Source: Blastochloris tepida (GTDB lineage: Bacteria > Pseudomonadota > Alphaproteobacteria > Rhizobiales > Xanthobacteraceae). From it: 64,000 nt of DNA. The stretch's first letter is position 1; every line of letters starts with the position of its first letter. The translations under genes were made by a program, and so were the position numbers. The stretch spans positions 3,274,001 through 3,338,000 of the forward strand of contig NZ_AP018907.1 in assembly GCF_003966715.1 (NCBI RefSeq), in the 5' to 3' direction. Below, piece after piece: positions 28,658-37,362 of this stretch. The notes under the pieces are model-generated. The model was not told the DNA's origin. It saw only the letters and a program-made list of their open reading frames with translations, and made no database searches.

Positions 28658-28870
28658 ATGCCCAAGCCCGTGATCTTCACGATATCTGCCGTGTGGGATG
28701 CGGAGGCTCTCGTGTGGAGCGGCCATTGCGACGACATCCCGGCCGCCGCCGACGCGCCGACGCTCGACGAGATGATGGACAAGATTTCGGCGATGGCGCT
28801 CGACCTCTTGCCCGACAACCATCCCGGCATCGATCCGGCCTCGGTGTTCGTGCAGCCGCGGGCGGAATAG
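28658..28870 (+). CDS. DUF1902-like small protein
   Basis: A 70-aa protein, IFTISAVWDAEALVWSGHCDDIP with LDEMMDKISAMALDLLPDN, matching the HicB-like fold of DUF1902 proteins that are often found in toxin-antitoxin contexts. The open frame extends upstream to 28577, but ATG at 28658 with AAGG and GGGAG upstream marks the family start. No HicA-type partner is seen nearby, so it may be an orphan. Confidence 0.7.
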   Translation: MPKPVIFTISAVWDAEALVWSGHCDDIPAAADAPTLDEMMDKISAMALDLLPDNHPGIDPASVFVQPRAE

Positions 28871-28975
28871 CGTCAGCGTATTCCGCTCCCTATGCTTCTG
28901 ACGGGTTCGGCGCAATACGCTGTCGCTATTGCGCGCTACACGCGAACGCTGCCGCCGGATGCGAGAGCCGCCACC

Positions 28976-29296
28976 ATGCCCCCCAACAACCTCTTTGCCG
29001 CCCTTCCCGCCGCCGGGCCGGACGAGGTGATCGAGACGCTGCTGGCGCGCGGCGGCGTGCGGATCGAGCGCATCGTCTCGACCGGGCAGGCGAGCCCGCC
29101 GGGCTTCTGGTACGACCAGGACGAAGACGAGTTCGTCGTGCTGCTGGCCGGCGCGGCGACGCTCCGCTTCGAGGACGGCCGCGAGCTGGCGCTGCGGCCG
29201 GGCGACTTCGTCGACATCCCGGCGCATTGCCGCCATCGCGTCGAGGTCACCCAGGCCGAGCCGGCGACGATCTGGCTCGCGGTCTTTTTTCGTTGA
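28976..29296 (+). CDS. Cupin-domain protein
   Basis: A 106-aa single cupin barrel. The strands FVVLLAGAATLRFEDG and LRPGDFVDIPAHCRHRVE match the two conserved cupin motifs, including the PG and PAHxxHR elements with likely metal-binding His/Glu. ATG at 28976 is chosen as the family-like start. Its function is unknown. Confidence 0.8.
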   Translation: MPPNNLFAALPAAGPDEVIETLLARGGVRIERIVSTGQASPPGFWYDQDEDEFVVLLAGAATLRFEDGRELALRPGDFVDIPAHCRHRVEVTQAEPATIWLAVFFR

Positions 29297-29392
29297 CGGG
29301 CGCGACGCGCGCGGCCGGGCACCGCCGCTCCCCCGGCTCGCGGCGCGCACTCGTGCGTTGAGCCGCCCCGAGGGTGTGGTAGCCTTGCACGC

Positions 29393-29992
29393 ATGAACAC
29401 GCACCTGCGCACGCCCGATCTCCCCCTCACCACCCAGGCCGCCGAGGGCCTGATGCGGCGGCGCTGGAGCGTGGCCGAGATCGAGGCGATGGTCGAGGCC
29501 GGAGTCCTCGCCGAGGACGAGCGGTTCGAGCTGATCGGCGGGGAGATCGTCCCGATGTCGCCCAAGGGCATCCTGCATGAGACGCTGAAGATCAGCCTCG
29601 CGCGCTTCTGGAACCGCCGGCTGCCGGACGACATCGTGCTGGCCCAGGAAACCACCTTCCGCCTGAACCAGGACACCTTCGTCGAGCCGGATTTCGTGTT
29701 CTTCCGCCGGGCCGATGGGCTGGCGGCGCTGTCGCCCGCCACCGCGCTGCTGGCCGTCGAGATTGCCGACAGCAGCCTGGCCTACGACCTCGATCGCAAG
29801 ACCCGCATCTATGCCGCCGCCGGCGTGCGCGAGGTCTGGGTGATCGAGGCGAAAAGCCTGACGACCCATATCCGCCGCGGCGCCGGCATCGACGGCTATC
29901 GCGAGCAGTTCACGGTCGGGCCGGACGAGACGCTGGCGATGTCGTTCGCCCCGGCGCTCGATCTGCGGCTGGCGGCGCTGGAACTGGTGTAA
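29393..29992 (+). CDS. Uma2-family (DUF820) PD-(D/E)xK nuclease-like protein
   Basis: A 199-aa Uma2-type protein with RRRWSVAEIEAMVEAGVLAEDERFELIGGEIVPM at the start and FVEPDFVFF...LAVEIADSSLAYDLDRKTRIYAAAGVREVWVIE later. The PDF and VEI(A/V)DSS elements form the PD-(D/E)xK-like core of the family. Such genes are common and scattered in cyanobacteria and alphaproteobacteria; their roles are poorly known. Single gene. Confidence 0.88.
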   Translation: MNTHLRTPDLPLTTQAAEGLMRRRWSVAEIEAMVEAGVLAEDERFELIGGEIVPMSPKGILHETLKISLARFWNRRLPDDIVLAQETTFRLNQDTFVEPDFVFFRRADGLAALSPATALLAVEIADSSLAYDLDRKTRIYAAAGVREVWVIEAKSLTTHIRRGAGIDGYREQFTVGPDETLAMSFAPALDLRLAALELV

Positions 29993-30042
29993 CCAACACA
30001 GATCGTCCAGCCTGCCGCGGACGGTCGAGGACGGACACAGGC

Positions 30043-30846
30043 ATGCTTGCTCGCGCGCTCGCCCTTCTCTTCGGCCTCCTCGCCGTCACCCCCGCCTTTG
30101 CCGCCCAATGCGGCGGCGACTTCAACGCCTTCCTCGCCGCCATGGGGCGGGAGGCCCAGGGCCAGGGCGTGTCGCGCGGGGTGGTCGATGCCGCCTTTGC
30201 CGGCGTTACCCAGGATGGCGCGGTGCTGGCGTTCGACCGCCGCCAGCGCAGCACGTTCCAGAAGAGCTTCGAGCAGTATGCGGCGACCCGCGTCACCAAG
30301 GGCCGCATCAGCCGCGGCAAGCAGCTTCTCGTCCGCCACGCCGCCCTGCTCGGCCGCATCGAGCAGCGCTTCGGCGTGCCGCGCGAGCTCCTGGTCGCCA
30401 TCTGGGGGCTGGAGAGCGATTTCGGCACCGGCGACATGGGCAACCGGCCGGTGGTGCGCACGCTGGCGACGCTGGCCCACGACTGCCGGCGCACCGACCT
30501 GTTCCAGCGCGAGCTGCTGGCGGCGCTGCAGATCGTCCAGCGCGGCGACCTGCCGCTGCGCGACATGGTCGGCGCCTATGCCGGCGAGCTGGGGCAGACC
30601 CAGTTCCTGCCGTCCTCCTACATCCGCTACGGCGTCGATTATGACGGCAATGGCCATGTCGATTTGCGCCACAGCGTGCCGGACGTGCTGGCCTCCACCG
30701 CCAATCTGCTGCGCGTCAATGGCTGGCAGGCCGGCGCGCCGTTCGGCGAGGGCACCGCGAACTTCGAGGTGATGCGCGAGTGGAACCGCGCGGTGGTCTA
30801 CCGCAAGACCATGGTGCTGTTCGCCGAGCGGCTTCGGGGATCCTGA
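30043..30846 (+). CDS. Lytic murein transglycosylase (MltB-like)
   Basis: A 267-aa periplasmic peptidoglycan lytic enzyme. A signal peptide (LALLFGLLAVTPAFAAQ) precedes the SLT_2-type catalytic domain: RFGVPRELLVAIWGLESDFG holds the catalytic Glu near residue 125, and YAGELGQTQFLPSSYIRYGVDYDGNGHVDL is the second family block. The C-terminal peptidoglycan-binding domain seen in some relatives is absent. Single-gene unit. Confidence 0.92.
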   Translation: MLARALALLFGLLAVTPAFAAQCGGDFNAFLAAMGREAQGQGVSRGVVDAAFAGVTQDGAVLAFDRRQRSTFQKSFEQYAATRVTKGRISRGKQLLVRHAALLGRIEQRFGVPRELLVAIWGLESDFGTGDMGNRPVVRTLATLAHDCRRTDLFQRELLAALQIVQRGDLPLRDMVGAYAGELGQTQFLPSSYIRYGVDYDGNGHVDLRHSVPDVLASTANLLRVNGWQAGAPFGEGTANFEVMREWNRAVVYRKTMVLFAERLRGS

Positions 30847-31048
30847 TCCACCATCTCCGCAATGGCGGGAGCCTGCCTTGCGGAAACCGCATGGCCCGGC
30901 GGACACTTCGCGCGCGCCAGTGATTTCGCCCCTGCGCAACATCGCCTACGCTTGACCTTGACCTTTCGTCCGTTCCTTTCGCCGGCTGCGGCTCCTGCGA
31001 CGGCGGCGGAGCGTCATTGCCGGCCGGCCCCGCGCATGGCAGGCTACA

Positions 31049-31063
31049 TTAGATCTATTCTAA
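31049..31063. promoter_or_regulatory. Irr-box-like inverted repeat upstream of mbfA
   Basis: TTAGATCTATTCTAA, an inverted repeat TTAGA/TCTAA with a 5-base spacer, ends 11 bases before the mbfA start. It resembles the iron control element that Irr binds in Bradyrhizobium and relatives, where mbfA is Irr-controlled. Such a position would overlap the ribosome binding region and suit repression. Confidence 0.6.
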
Positions 31064-31074
31064 AGAGGTTGCCG

Positions 31075-32052
31075 ATGATTCCCGTCCTGGCCAGCCGCCG
31101 CCGGTTTTCCGATCTCACCGAGGCCGAGGTGCTGGCGCTGGCGATCTCGTCCGAGGAGGACGACGCCCGCATCTACGCCTCCTATGCCGAGCGGCTGCGC
31201 GCCGACTATCCCGCCTCCGCCGAGATGTTCGACGCCATGGCGGCGGAGGAGAACCTGCACCGCCGCATGCTGATCGACGCCTATGAGGCGCGCTTCGGCA
31301 AGGTGATCCCGCTCATCCGGCGCGAGCATGTTGCCGGCTACTATTATCGCCGGCCGGTGTGGCTGGTGGAGAATCTCGGGCTCGACCGCATCCGCGAGGA
31401 GGCGGCGCGGATGGAGGACGAGGCGGCCGACTTCTACACCCGCGCCGCCGCGGCCTCCACCGACCCCGGCACCCGCAAGCTCTTGGGCGACCTCGCGGCC
31501 GCCGAGCGCAAGCACGAGGCCAAGGCGGGCGCGCTGCAGGCCACGCGGCTGACGCCGGACGCAAAGAGCGAGGAAGACGCCAAGGCCCACCGCCAGTTCA
31601 TCCTGACCTACGTGCAGCCCGGTCTCGCCGGGCTGATGGACGGCTCGGTCTCGACCCTGGCGCCGATCTTCGCCACCGCCTTCGCCACCCAGGACACCTG
31701 GACCACCTTCCTGGTCGGGCTTGCCGCTTCGATCGGCGCCGGCATCTCGATGGGCTTCACCGAGGCCGCGCACGATGACGGGGTGATCTCGGGCCGCGGC
31801 TCGCCGGTCAAGCGCGGGCTCGCCTCGGGCATCATGACCGCGGTCGGCGGGCTCGGCCACGCGCTTCCCTATCTCATCCCGCATTTCTGGACGGCCACCG
31901 GCATCGCCGTGGCGGTGGTGTTCTGCGAATTGTGGGCGATCGCCTGGATCCAGAACCGCTACATGGAGACGCCGTTCCTGCGCGCCACCTTCCAGGTGGT
32001 GCTGGGCGGCGCGCTGGTGCTGGGCGCCGGCATCCTGATCGGCGGAAGCTGA
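31075..32052 (+). CDS. mbfA: Membrane-bound ferritin-like iron exporter MbfA
   Basis: A 325-aa two-domain protein. The N-terminal half is a ferritin-like diiron domain with repeated acidic helices (ISSEEDDARIYASYAE, MAAEENLHRRMLIDAY, EDEAADFYTRA, AAERKHEAKA). The C-terminal half has about five transmembrane segments of the VIT1/CCC1 type (LAPIFATAF, SIGAGISMGFTEAAHDDG). In rhizobia MbfA exports iron under high-iron and peroxide stress. ATG at 31075 is chosen because AGAGG lies about 6 bases upstream and the family starts just before RRRFSDLTEAE; the open frame reaches 30862. Confidence 0.93.
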   Translation: MIPVLASRRRFSDLTEAEVLALAISSEEDDARIYASYAERLRADYPASAEMFDAMAAEENLHRRMLIDAYEARFGKVIPLIRREHVAGYYYRRPVWLVENLGLDRIREEAARMEDEAADFYTRAAAASTDPGTRKLLGDLAAAERKHEAKAGALQATRLTPDAKSEEDAKAHRQFILTYVQPGLAGLMDGSVSTLAPIFATAFATQDTWTTFLVGLAASIGAGISMGFTEAAHDDGVISGRGSPVKRGLASGIMTAVGGLGHALPYLIPHFWTATGIAVAVVFCELWAIAWIQNRYMETPFLRATFQVVLGGALVLGAGILIGGS

Positions 32053-32241
32053 GCCGCCACCGGAACGGCGGACTTGCGGCCGAAGGTTGCGCCATTGCCG
32101 CGCCCGACATCAGAGGTTACAGAATGAGCGGCGGCCAGCGCCGGCCGTGGTCAAGCCCGGTCTCTCAAGCCCGGTCTCAAGTGTGCTAGAACGCGTCGCG
32201 CCCGACGGCGGCAGATCGCCGGGGCACGAAGGAGCGAACCC

Positions 32242-32898
32242 ATGGCGAGCTGCATGGCGCTGAGTCATCGTCAGTCGGATGTCGCCAGCGTGGAGGCGCC
32301 GGACCGGCCGGACGCCCGCCCCCGGTCCGGTGGCGCGCCCCGCCTCCCGCGCGCGCCGCTGCGCCTCGGCCTCGTCCGCCATTTCGAGGTGACGCACGGC
32401 CCGCCGGCCGGCTGGGTCTCGGTCGCCGATATCGCCCGCTGGATCGAGGACTATGACGCCGCCGACGTGCGCCACAAGCCGGTCGATCTCGGGCCGCTGC
32501 CGTGGCCGCGCTGCATCTCGTCGACCGCGCCGCGGGCGCTCACCACCGCGCGCGCGCTCTATCAGGGCGACATCGAGACCCTGCCGCAGCTGTGCGAGCC
32601 GAAGCTCAACCCGTTTCGCACCGGGGAGCTGCGCCTGCCCTTTGCCGGCTGGCGCATGCTGCTGCGGCTGGCCTGGATGACCTCCCATTCCTCGCAGCGC
32701 GACGTCAAACGCACCTTTCTCGCCGAGATCGAGCGCGTCGCCGACCGGCTGACGGAGGCGCCCGACGACACGCTGGTGGTGAGCCACGCCGGCTCGATGA
32801 TGTTCCTGCGGCGGGCGCTGATCCGGCGCGGCTTCACCGGCCCGCGATTCGGCATCGCCGAATGCGGCCGCCTCTACGTGTTCACGCGCGGGGCGTAG
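32242..32898 (+). CDS. Histidine phosphatase family protein
   Basis: A 218-aa phosphoglycerate-mutase-like phosphatase. LGLVRHFEVTHG holds the catalytic Arg-His pair near residue 47, ISSTAPRALTTARALY the second Arg, and LVVSHAGSMMFLRRAL the second His. About 40 disordered residues precede the domain. ATG at 32242 has AAGGAG upstream. The substrate is unknown. Confidence 0.87.
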   Translation: MASCMALSHRQSDVASVEAPDRPDARPRSGGAPRLPRAPLRLGLVRHFEVTHGPPAGWVSVADIARWIEDYDAADVRHKPVDLGPLPWPRCISSTAPRALTTARALYQGDIETLPQLCEPKLNPFRTGELRLPFAGWRMLLRLAWMTSHSSQRDVKRTFLAEIERVADRLTEAPDDTLVVSHAGSMMFLRRALIRRGFTGPRFGIAECGRLYVFTRGA

Positions 32899-32899
32899 T

Positions 32900-33020
32900 A
32901 CCAACGGCCGCGAACGCGGACCGTCGGCCCTGGTCGCGGATTTTCGCGAAATCTCTGCTTTCCCGAACGGAAATCCGCGAGAGTCAACGGCCCCACGCGT
33001 CAGCGTTTGGGGCCGTTGGC
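32900..33020. repeat. Long palindromic repeat, family C, best copy
   Basis: ACCAACGGCCGCGAACGCGG at the left and GGGGCCGTTGG at the right are inverted, with internal GGATTTTCGCGAAAT and GGAAATCCGCGAGAGTCAA arms. Copies or fragments are at 17400-17440, 19427-19542 and 21090-21195. It separates the phosphatase gene from the tRNA-Ser region. Confidence 0.7.
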
Positions 33021-33232
33021 ATAAGTGCTATTGCGCGGCGGCAACGCCCGCTCCGCCCTTTCGGCTGGGGGCAGCGGTGGCTCGTGCTGACGCTTTCTCT
33101 TGAAAGGGCGGGCCGGCCATCCTAAACGAGCGATGACAGGTCGCCAGCCGATGGCGGCGCGTGACGCGGGCTCGCCCCGCGGGTCTCTCGAAGGAGAGTG
33201 CGTGCGCCGCGATCAACCGGGCCTGCCAAGAC

Positions 33233-33422
33233 GTGGCCGAGTGGTTTAAGGCGCACAGCGCAGGGCAGAGCCCTGCGCGTTCTCGACAGGGAACGCGTGC
33301 GCCGCGATCGACTGGGTCCGTGGAGAGGTGGCCGAGTGGTTTAAGGCGCACAGCGCAGGGCAGAGCCCTGCGCGTTCTCGACAGGGAACGCGTGCGCCGC
33401 GATCAACTGGGTCCGTGGAGAG
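33233..33422 (+). repeat. Two 95-bp tandem units carrying a tRNA-Ser 5' fragment
   Basis: Units 33233-33327 and 33328-33422 differ at one position. Each starts GTGGCCGAGTGGTTTAAGGC, which is the D-arm part of the real tRNA-Ser that follows. Each then changes to a hairpin (GCGCAGGGC...GCCCTGCGC) and GAACGCGTGCGCCGCGATC. A degenerate third half-unit precedes at 33186-33232. The units cannot fold as tRNAs. Confidence 0.9.
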
Positions 33423-33506
33423 GTGGCCGAGTGGTTTAAGGCGCACGCCTGGAACGCGTGTATAGGGGAAACTCTATCGAGGGTTCGAATCCCTCCCTCT
33501 CCGCCA
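33417..33506 (+). tRNA. tRNA-Ser (anticodon GGA)
   Basis: Acceptor GGAGAGG pairs with CCTCTCC, then G and encoded CCA. The D arm is GGCCGAGTGGTTTAAGGC. The anticodon stem CACGC/GCGTG holds the loop CTGGAAC, giving GGA. A long class II variable arm (TATAGGGGAAACTCTATC) and GGTTCGAATCC follow. Its 3' 17 bases are the left attachment core of the island. Confidence 0.97.
33490..33506 (+). repeat. Left attachment core (att) at tRNA-Ser 3' end
   Basis: TCCCTCCCTCTCCGCCA, identical to 60864-60880. It is the tRNA 3' end, the usual target of tyrosine integrases, and an integrase gene starts about 90 bases beyond it. Confidence 0.85.
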
Positions 33507-33594
33507 AAGCCCCCCGGAACTCACGAATTCTCAACACTTTTCGCGTTATCAAGGGTTTGGCCGCCCCGGCATTGGTACAAAGGGGTGGTACAAA

Positions 33595-34482
33595 GTGGCC
33601 CTGCCGATGGCGCGTCCGTGGAAGCACCCCAAGACCGGCGTCTACTATTTCCGCAAGGCGGTTCCCAAGCGTTTGCGCAAGCTCGTCGGCCAGCGCGAAG
33701 CGAAGTGCTCGCTCGGCACCAAGGACCCCGCCAAGGCGAAAATCCTCCATATGCAGAAGGCCGCGGAGGTCGCGGAGCGGTGGGAGAACCTCGCCGCCGG
33801 GCCGCGCCGCCTGGTCCGATCGCAGGTCGAGGCGTTGGCGGGCGAGGCCTACCGGGCGATCATCGCGTCCTCCGCCGAGGCCGCCGAGAGCCTGAGCTCC
33901 ATCCAGAGGCTGGGCCTGGTCGGCCAGCTGGCCCGTGACCAGAACCTGCTCACCGGCGAATGGGACGGAGACGATGACATCTCCGGCGACGTCAGGGTCG
34001 ACCGGGAGGCGCGCTACGGCGGCCTGGTGAACCGGATCCTCGCCAAGCATGGGCTGGTCATCGACGCCGAGACGCGCCGGGTGCTTCTGGAGCGGGTGGT
34101 CCATGCCGTGATCGAGGCTCGCCGGGGCGTCCTCGGCAAAATGAGCGGCGACTATCGGCCCGATCCGAGAGGCGAGCGGTTCCCGGAGTTCGAATTGAAC
34201 CCCGGCGCCGCAAAGGTCTCGATGTACGATCTCTGGGAGAGGTATATCAAGGAAGCCAAGCCGTCTCCCTCGACGATCAAGCGTTGGAAGCCGTGCATCG
34301 AGAGCTTCCTGGAGCATGTCGGCACGACGGATGTTTCGATCATCAAGCCTGAGCAGATCATTTCCTGGAAGGAATCGCTGATTGATCGCAAACTGCATCC
34401 ACTGACCATCAGGGATGCCTATTTCGCGTCGGTGAAGGCCACGCAGGACGGGGCGACCCGTCCCGAATCCGCGGACGGATGA
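33595..34482 (+). pseudogene. Truncated tyrosine integrase (N-terminal and core-binding domains only)
   Basis: A 295-aa frame. Its start (MARPWKHPKTGVYYFRKAVP, KRLRKLVGQREAKCSLGTKD) is the DUF6538 N-terminal domain of phage-type integrases. A central region ends with a SAM-like core-binding domain (MYDLWERYIKEAKPSPSTIKRW). The frame stops just after LTIRDAYFASVKAT, where the catalytic domain should begin, and no Arg-His-x-x-Arg-Tyr residues remain. The in-frame ATG at 33607 is the likely start. It lies 90 bases from the tRNA-Ser 3' end in the same direction, the usual integrase position, so it is probably the original island integrase, now broken. Confidence 0.85.
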
Positions 34483-34660
34483 AGAAAAGCTACTGAAAAC
34501 AATGACATAACCGGCGTCTGCCGCCGTCGGAACCGCCGGACGGAGTCGGGCGGTCGCGGCGCGGCGGACGCCGCCAAACGCCGCAAAACATCCTGAAACC
34601 AGCCCCTGGCCGCCCGGCGCGCATGCGCCGATGAAATCGCCCCCCGAGGCTGGCGCGCGC

Positions 34661-34697
34661 AATAAAAAACGCCGCCGGCCGAACGGCCGGCGGCGTC
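34661..34697 (-). terminator. Rho-independent terminator of the second integrase
   Basis: On the minus strand ACGCCGCCGGCC pairs with GGCCGGCGGCGT around a 4-base loop and is followed by TTTTTATT. It lies 22 bases beyond the stop of the integrase at 34719. The spacer 34483-34718 has nothing else. Confidence 0.88.
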
Positions 34698-34718
34698 GGA
34701 AAATGGCCAGGAGCGGGC

Positions 34719-35972
34719 TCAGCCGCGCGTCGCGTCTTGATCGGCGACGTAGCCCACGATGCCCTCGCGCATCACGGCGTCCATCGCCGCATGGGCCAGG
34801 GGCTGCGTCACCCGCGCGTCGGAGACGTTGTAATGACGCCTCAGGACGGGAACGGTGATGCCGACGACGTCGGCGATGACCGCCGCCGGCACGCCGCGTC
34901 TCGACATCGCCGTGATCGCCGTCCGCCGCAAATCATGCGGCCGCAACCCGCGAATTCCCACCGCCGCGCAGGCCGCCGCCATGAGGTCCGCGATCCCCTT
35001 GGCGGGCCGCTCGCCGGTGCACGTCCGGATCACCCATTTCTCGCCGGGGGCGCCCTCGGCGCGCCACCGCCGGACCTCCGCCAGCAGCTCCGGCGACAGC
35101 AGGACCGGCGGCGCCGCCTTGATCTCGCTGGCCGAAGCCCCGACCGGCGTGCGGTGCAGCACGCCCCGCTCGACGTCGATGTGGCCGCCCGCCCGGTGCG
35201 GCGCCCAGGCGAGATTGGCGAGCCGCCCGGGCCGGGAGCCGGTCGCCAGGCCGAGCCTGACCGCCCGCCCGGCCATCCGGCGGGCGTGCCGCTCCCACGA
35301 CGAGATCCGCTGCCCCGCCCGGGTCGGCGACCACGTGCCCGTCGCGACATCGTAGACCTCGTCGCCGTCGCAGTGGCGCAGCAGCCGCGCCTGCTCGTCC
35401 GCGCCCATCACGCGCTCCCGGGGCGCTCCGCGCGCCGGGATCGGGAACGGCACGATGGGCGGCAGCCCCTTGGACGTGTACCAGCGCCGGACCGCCTGGG
35501 CCAACGTCCGGAAGCTGTCGCAGACCGAGTTCTGCGACAGGCCGGCCTGCAACAGCGCCGCCTCGGCGTCGGGTCCCCAGCACCCGCCGAGGTCGCACAG
35601 CCGGCGCCCGGCCACGTGCTCCGCCAGCCACTTCATTTGGGTGACCACGAGCCGGCGCCGCGGCCCGCCCGTCGACTGGACGAACGCGATGACCACGTCC
35701 ACCACCGGCGCGCGCTCCGGGGCGCAGATGCCCAGGCGCTTGGCCTCCTCCTGCCGGCGAAACAGGTCCAGGATCTGCTCCGCCTCGGCCCGGTCCCGGG
35801 TGTGGCACGACGCGACGTACTCGGAGCCGGAGTAGATGCACCAGGTCGCGCCGCGCCGCACCAACTGGTGGGGCTTCTCCACGAGGAGGTGCGCCTCGCC
35901 CAGCGCGATGCTGGGCAAGGCGGCGGCGTTCATGAGGTCGGAAATGCGTCTGGTTTCAGCCCAGGGGTTCAT
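34719..35972 (-). CDS. Tyrosine recombinase / integrase
   Basis: A complete 417-aa site-specific recombinase. The catalytic domain shows GLATGSRPGRLANLAW (first Arg), RPHDLRRTAITAMSRRGVP (His-x-x-Arg) and VLRRHYNVSD with the nucleophilic Tyr near residue 385. The N-terminal 190 residues are the arm- and core-binding domains. ATG at 35972 is the start. It is oriented toward the tRNA end and is unrelated in sequence to the truncated integrase next to it. With the excisionase-like genes upstream it could be the active mobility enzyme, or belong to a second, nested element. Confidence 0.9.
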   Translation of the reverse strand: MNPWAETRRISDLMNAAALPSIALGEAHLLVEKPHQLVRRGATWCIYSGSEYVASCHTRDRAEAEQILDLFRRQEEAKRLGICAPERAPVVDVVIAFVQSTGGPRRRLVVTQMKWLAEHVAGRRLCDLGGCWGPDAEAALLQAGLSQNSVCDSFRTLAQAVRRWYTSKGLPPIVPFPIPARGAPRERVMGADEQARLLRHCDGDEVYDVATGTWSPTRAGQRISSWERHARRMAGRAVRLGLATGSRPGRLANLAWAPHRAGGHIDVERGVLHRTPVGASASEIKAAPPVLLSPELLAEVRRWRAEGAPGEKWVIRTCTGERPAKGIADLMAAACAAVGIRGLRPHDLRRTAITAMSRRGVPAAVIADVVGITVPVLRRHYNVSDARVTQPLAHAAMDAVMREGIVGYVADQDATRG

Positions 35973-36105
35973 GATAGTCTGTTCCTGACGGGCGCGCGGG
36001 AATCTGCCAGGATGTGCCGCGCGCCGGTTGAAGGGCGGCCCTGCCGAAAGGCGGGGCCGTTTTCGTTGGGGTGTCGCCCCCGGCGCCGGCGCGTGCGCCG
36101 GAGCC

Positions 36106-36522
36106 TCAGCTCTTGGGGTCCGCGGCCAGGGCCGCGAGCAGCCGCTCGAGATCGGCGGCCCGCCGGTCGACGGGCCGGACCCCGGGGCGTCGCGTTCGCG
36201 GCGCCGGTCCGTGCCGCCAGGCCGCCACCCCGGACGGGGTGACGAGGAGATGCCCGGCGATCCGGGCCGAAGGCAGCAGCCCGCGGCGGATCGCCGTCCT
36301 GACGGACGTCTCGCCGACCCCGGCCAGCGCCGCCGCCTCCGTCACCGTGATCGGCGCGTCGGACGGCCAGGCCGCCGGGTCGGGCCGGCGGCGGACCCGG
36401 ATGAGCGGGTCGTGCCGTCGGCGCATCAGCTCTGGCGCAGGAGGGGCATGACCGCAACCTTCCGCTGGGGGAGGCTCATCCGCCGTCGGGCCCTGGACGA
36501 ATTCTTGCGTTTTACTTTCCAT
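36106..36522 (-). CDS. Excisionase-like HTH protein
   Basis: A 138-aa basic protein. ITVTEAAALAGVGETSVRTAIRRGLLPSARIAGHLLVTPSGVAAW is a MerR/excisionase-type winged HTH. The N-terminal 60 residues look disordered. ATG at 36522 has GGGGAGG upstream. It overlaps the gene before it by 11 bases. A directionality factor or regulator of the adjacent integrase is plausible. Confidence 0.65.
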   Translation of the reverse strand: MESKTQEFVQGPTADEPPPAEGCGHAPPAPELMRRRHDPLIRVRRRPDPAAWPSDAPITVTEAAALAGVGETSVRTAIRRGLLPSARIAGHLLVTPSGVAAWRHGPAPRTRRPGVRPVDRRAADLERLLAALAADPKS

Positions 36523-36802
36523 CGACGGCCTCCCCGGACCGCGCCGGAGCCGGCCGGGTGGCCTGCGCGGTCATCCGCGCGAGCGCCGCCGGCGTGACGA
36601 AAACCTTCCGGGCGATCATCACCACGTCGACGAGTCCCTGGCGGTAGGCCGTGCGCAGCGACGTCGCCGTCAGCGGCCCGTACGGCCAGAACAGCGCCGC
36701 CGCCTCCGCGAAGGTCAGAAGCTCGTCGGCGCCCCACTGCGCCGGGTCGGGGCGCGCGGCGATGCGCGGCGGCAACGGGACGGGGGTGGCACGGACGGGC
36801 AT
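36512..36802 (-). CDS. Small excisionase-like DNA-binding protein
   Basis: A 96-aa protein with LLTFAEAAALFWPYGPLTATSLRTAYRQGLVDVVMIARKVFVTPAALARM, an AlpA/excisionase-like helix-turn-helix ending in a wing. GGGAG precedes the ATG at 36802. First gene of a two-gene overlap with the second HTH protein, both leading toward the integrase. Confidence 0.62.
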   Translation of the reverse strand: MPVRATPVPLPPRIAARPDPAQWGADELLTFAEAAALFWPYGPLTATSLRTAYRQGLVDVVMIARKVFVTPAALARMTAQATRPAPARSGEAVDGK

Positions 36803-37362
36803 CGGAGGTCTCCCGTGTCAACGAATCCTTGAGATCGCGCGGCTGCGTCGGAACGACGGTCGCCCTTCGGCTCGCAGGCGGCGGGCTCGCCGTCGCGACC
36901 GGGGGCGCGGGCCGTCCGGGCCGCCCGACGCTGATGAGAACATAAAATGAACGGGGCGCGCCGTCAATAGTGTGCTAGCATGCAATTAATGGGCGGCGGA
37001 GCGATCTCGTCGATGGTCCGGATCACCCGGGTGTGGCGAAAGGATTCGTCCTGCTGTGGCGGCGTTGGATGGCCGAGCGGACATTCGCTCGGCTTGGGCA
37101 TCTCAGGCAGATGTGGTTGGCCTGCGAGATCCGCGTCAGATATGTTGCTGCGATGTATCGCAAAGGCCACAAGATGAGGCCCCCCCCAAGCTCCAGCGGC
37201 TGCCTCGGCTTCTTTCTTTCATATAGATTAAAATGATTGTCTAGAATAGCACGAATATAACACATAAACGTGTAATCTTCTTTCAAATTAAATACGTTTT
37301 TTGCAATACTTACACAACAAAACTATTTGGCTATCACTGGCGGCGCATCGGCCCTCATCGAA
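36803..37362. other. Intergenic region with no recognised feature
   Basis: 560 bases without a convincing gene. The left half is GC-rich and the right half (from about 37215) sharply AT-rich. Short frames on both strands lack ribosome binding sites and family signatures. No tRNA or clear terminator was seen. Confidence 0.5.

Noticed and set aside
33233..33422. Two more tRNA-Ser genes
   Set aside because: Only the D-arm part is repeated; no anticodon stem, T arm or acceptor can form.
37030..37180. A tRNA-like sequence near GGATGGCCGAGCGG
   Set aside because: No acceptor or T arm can be paired.
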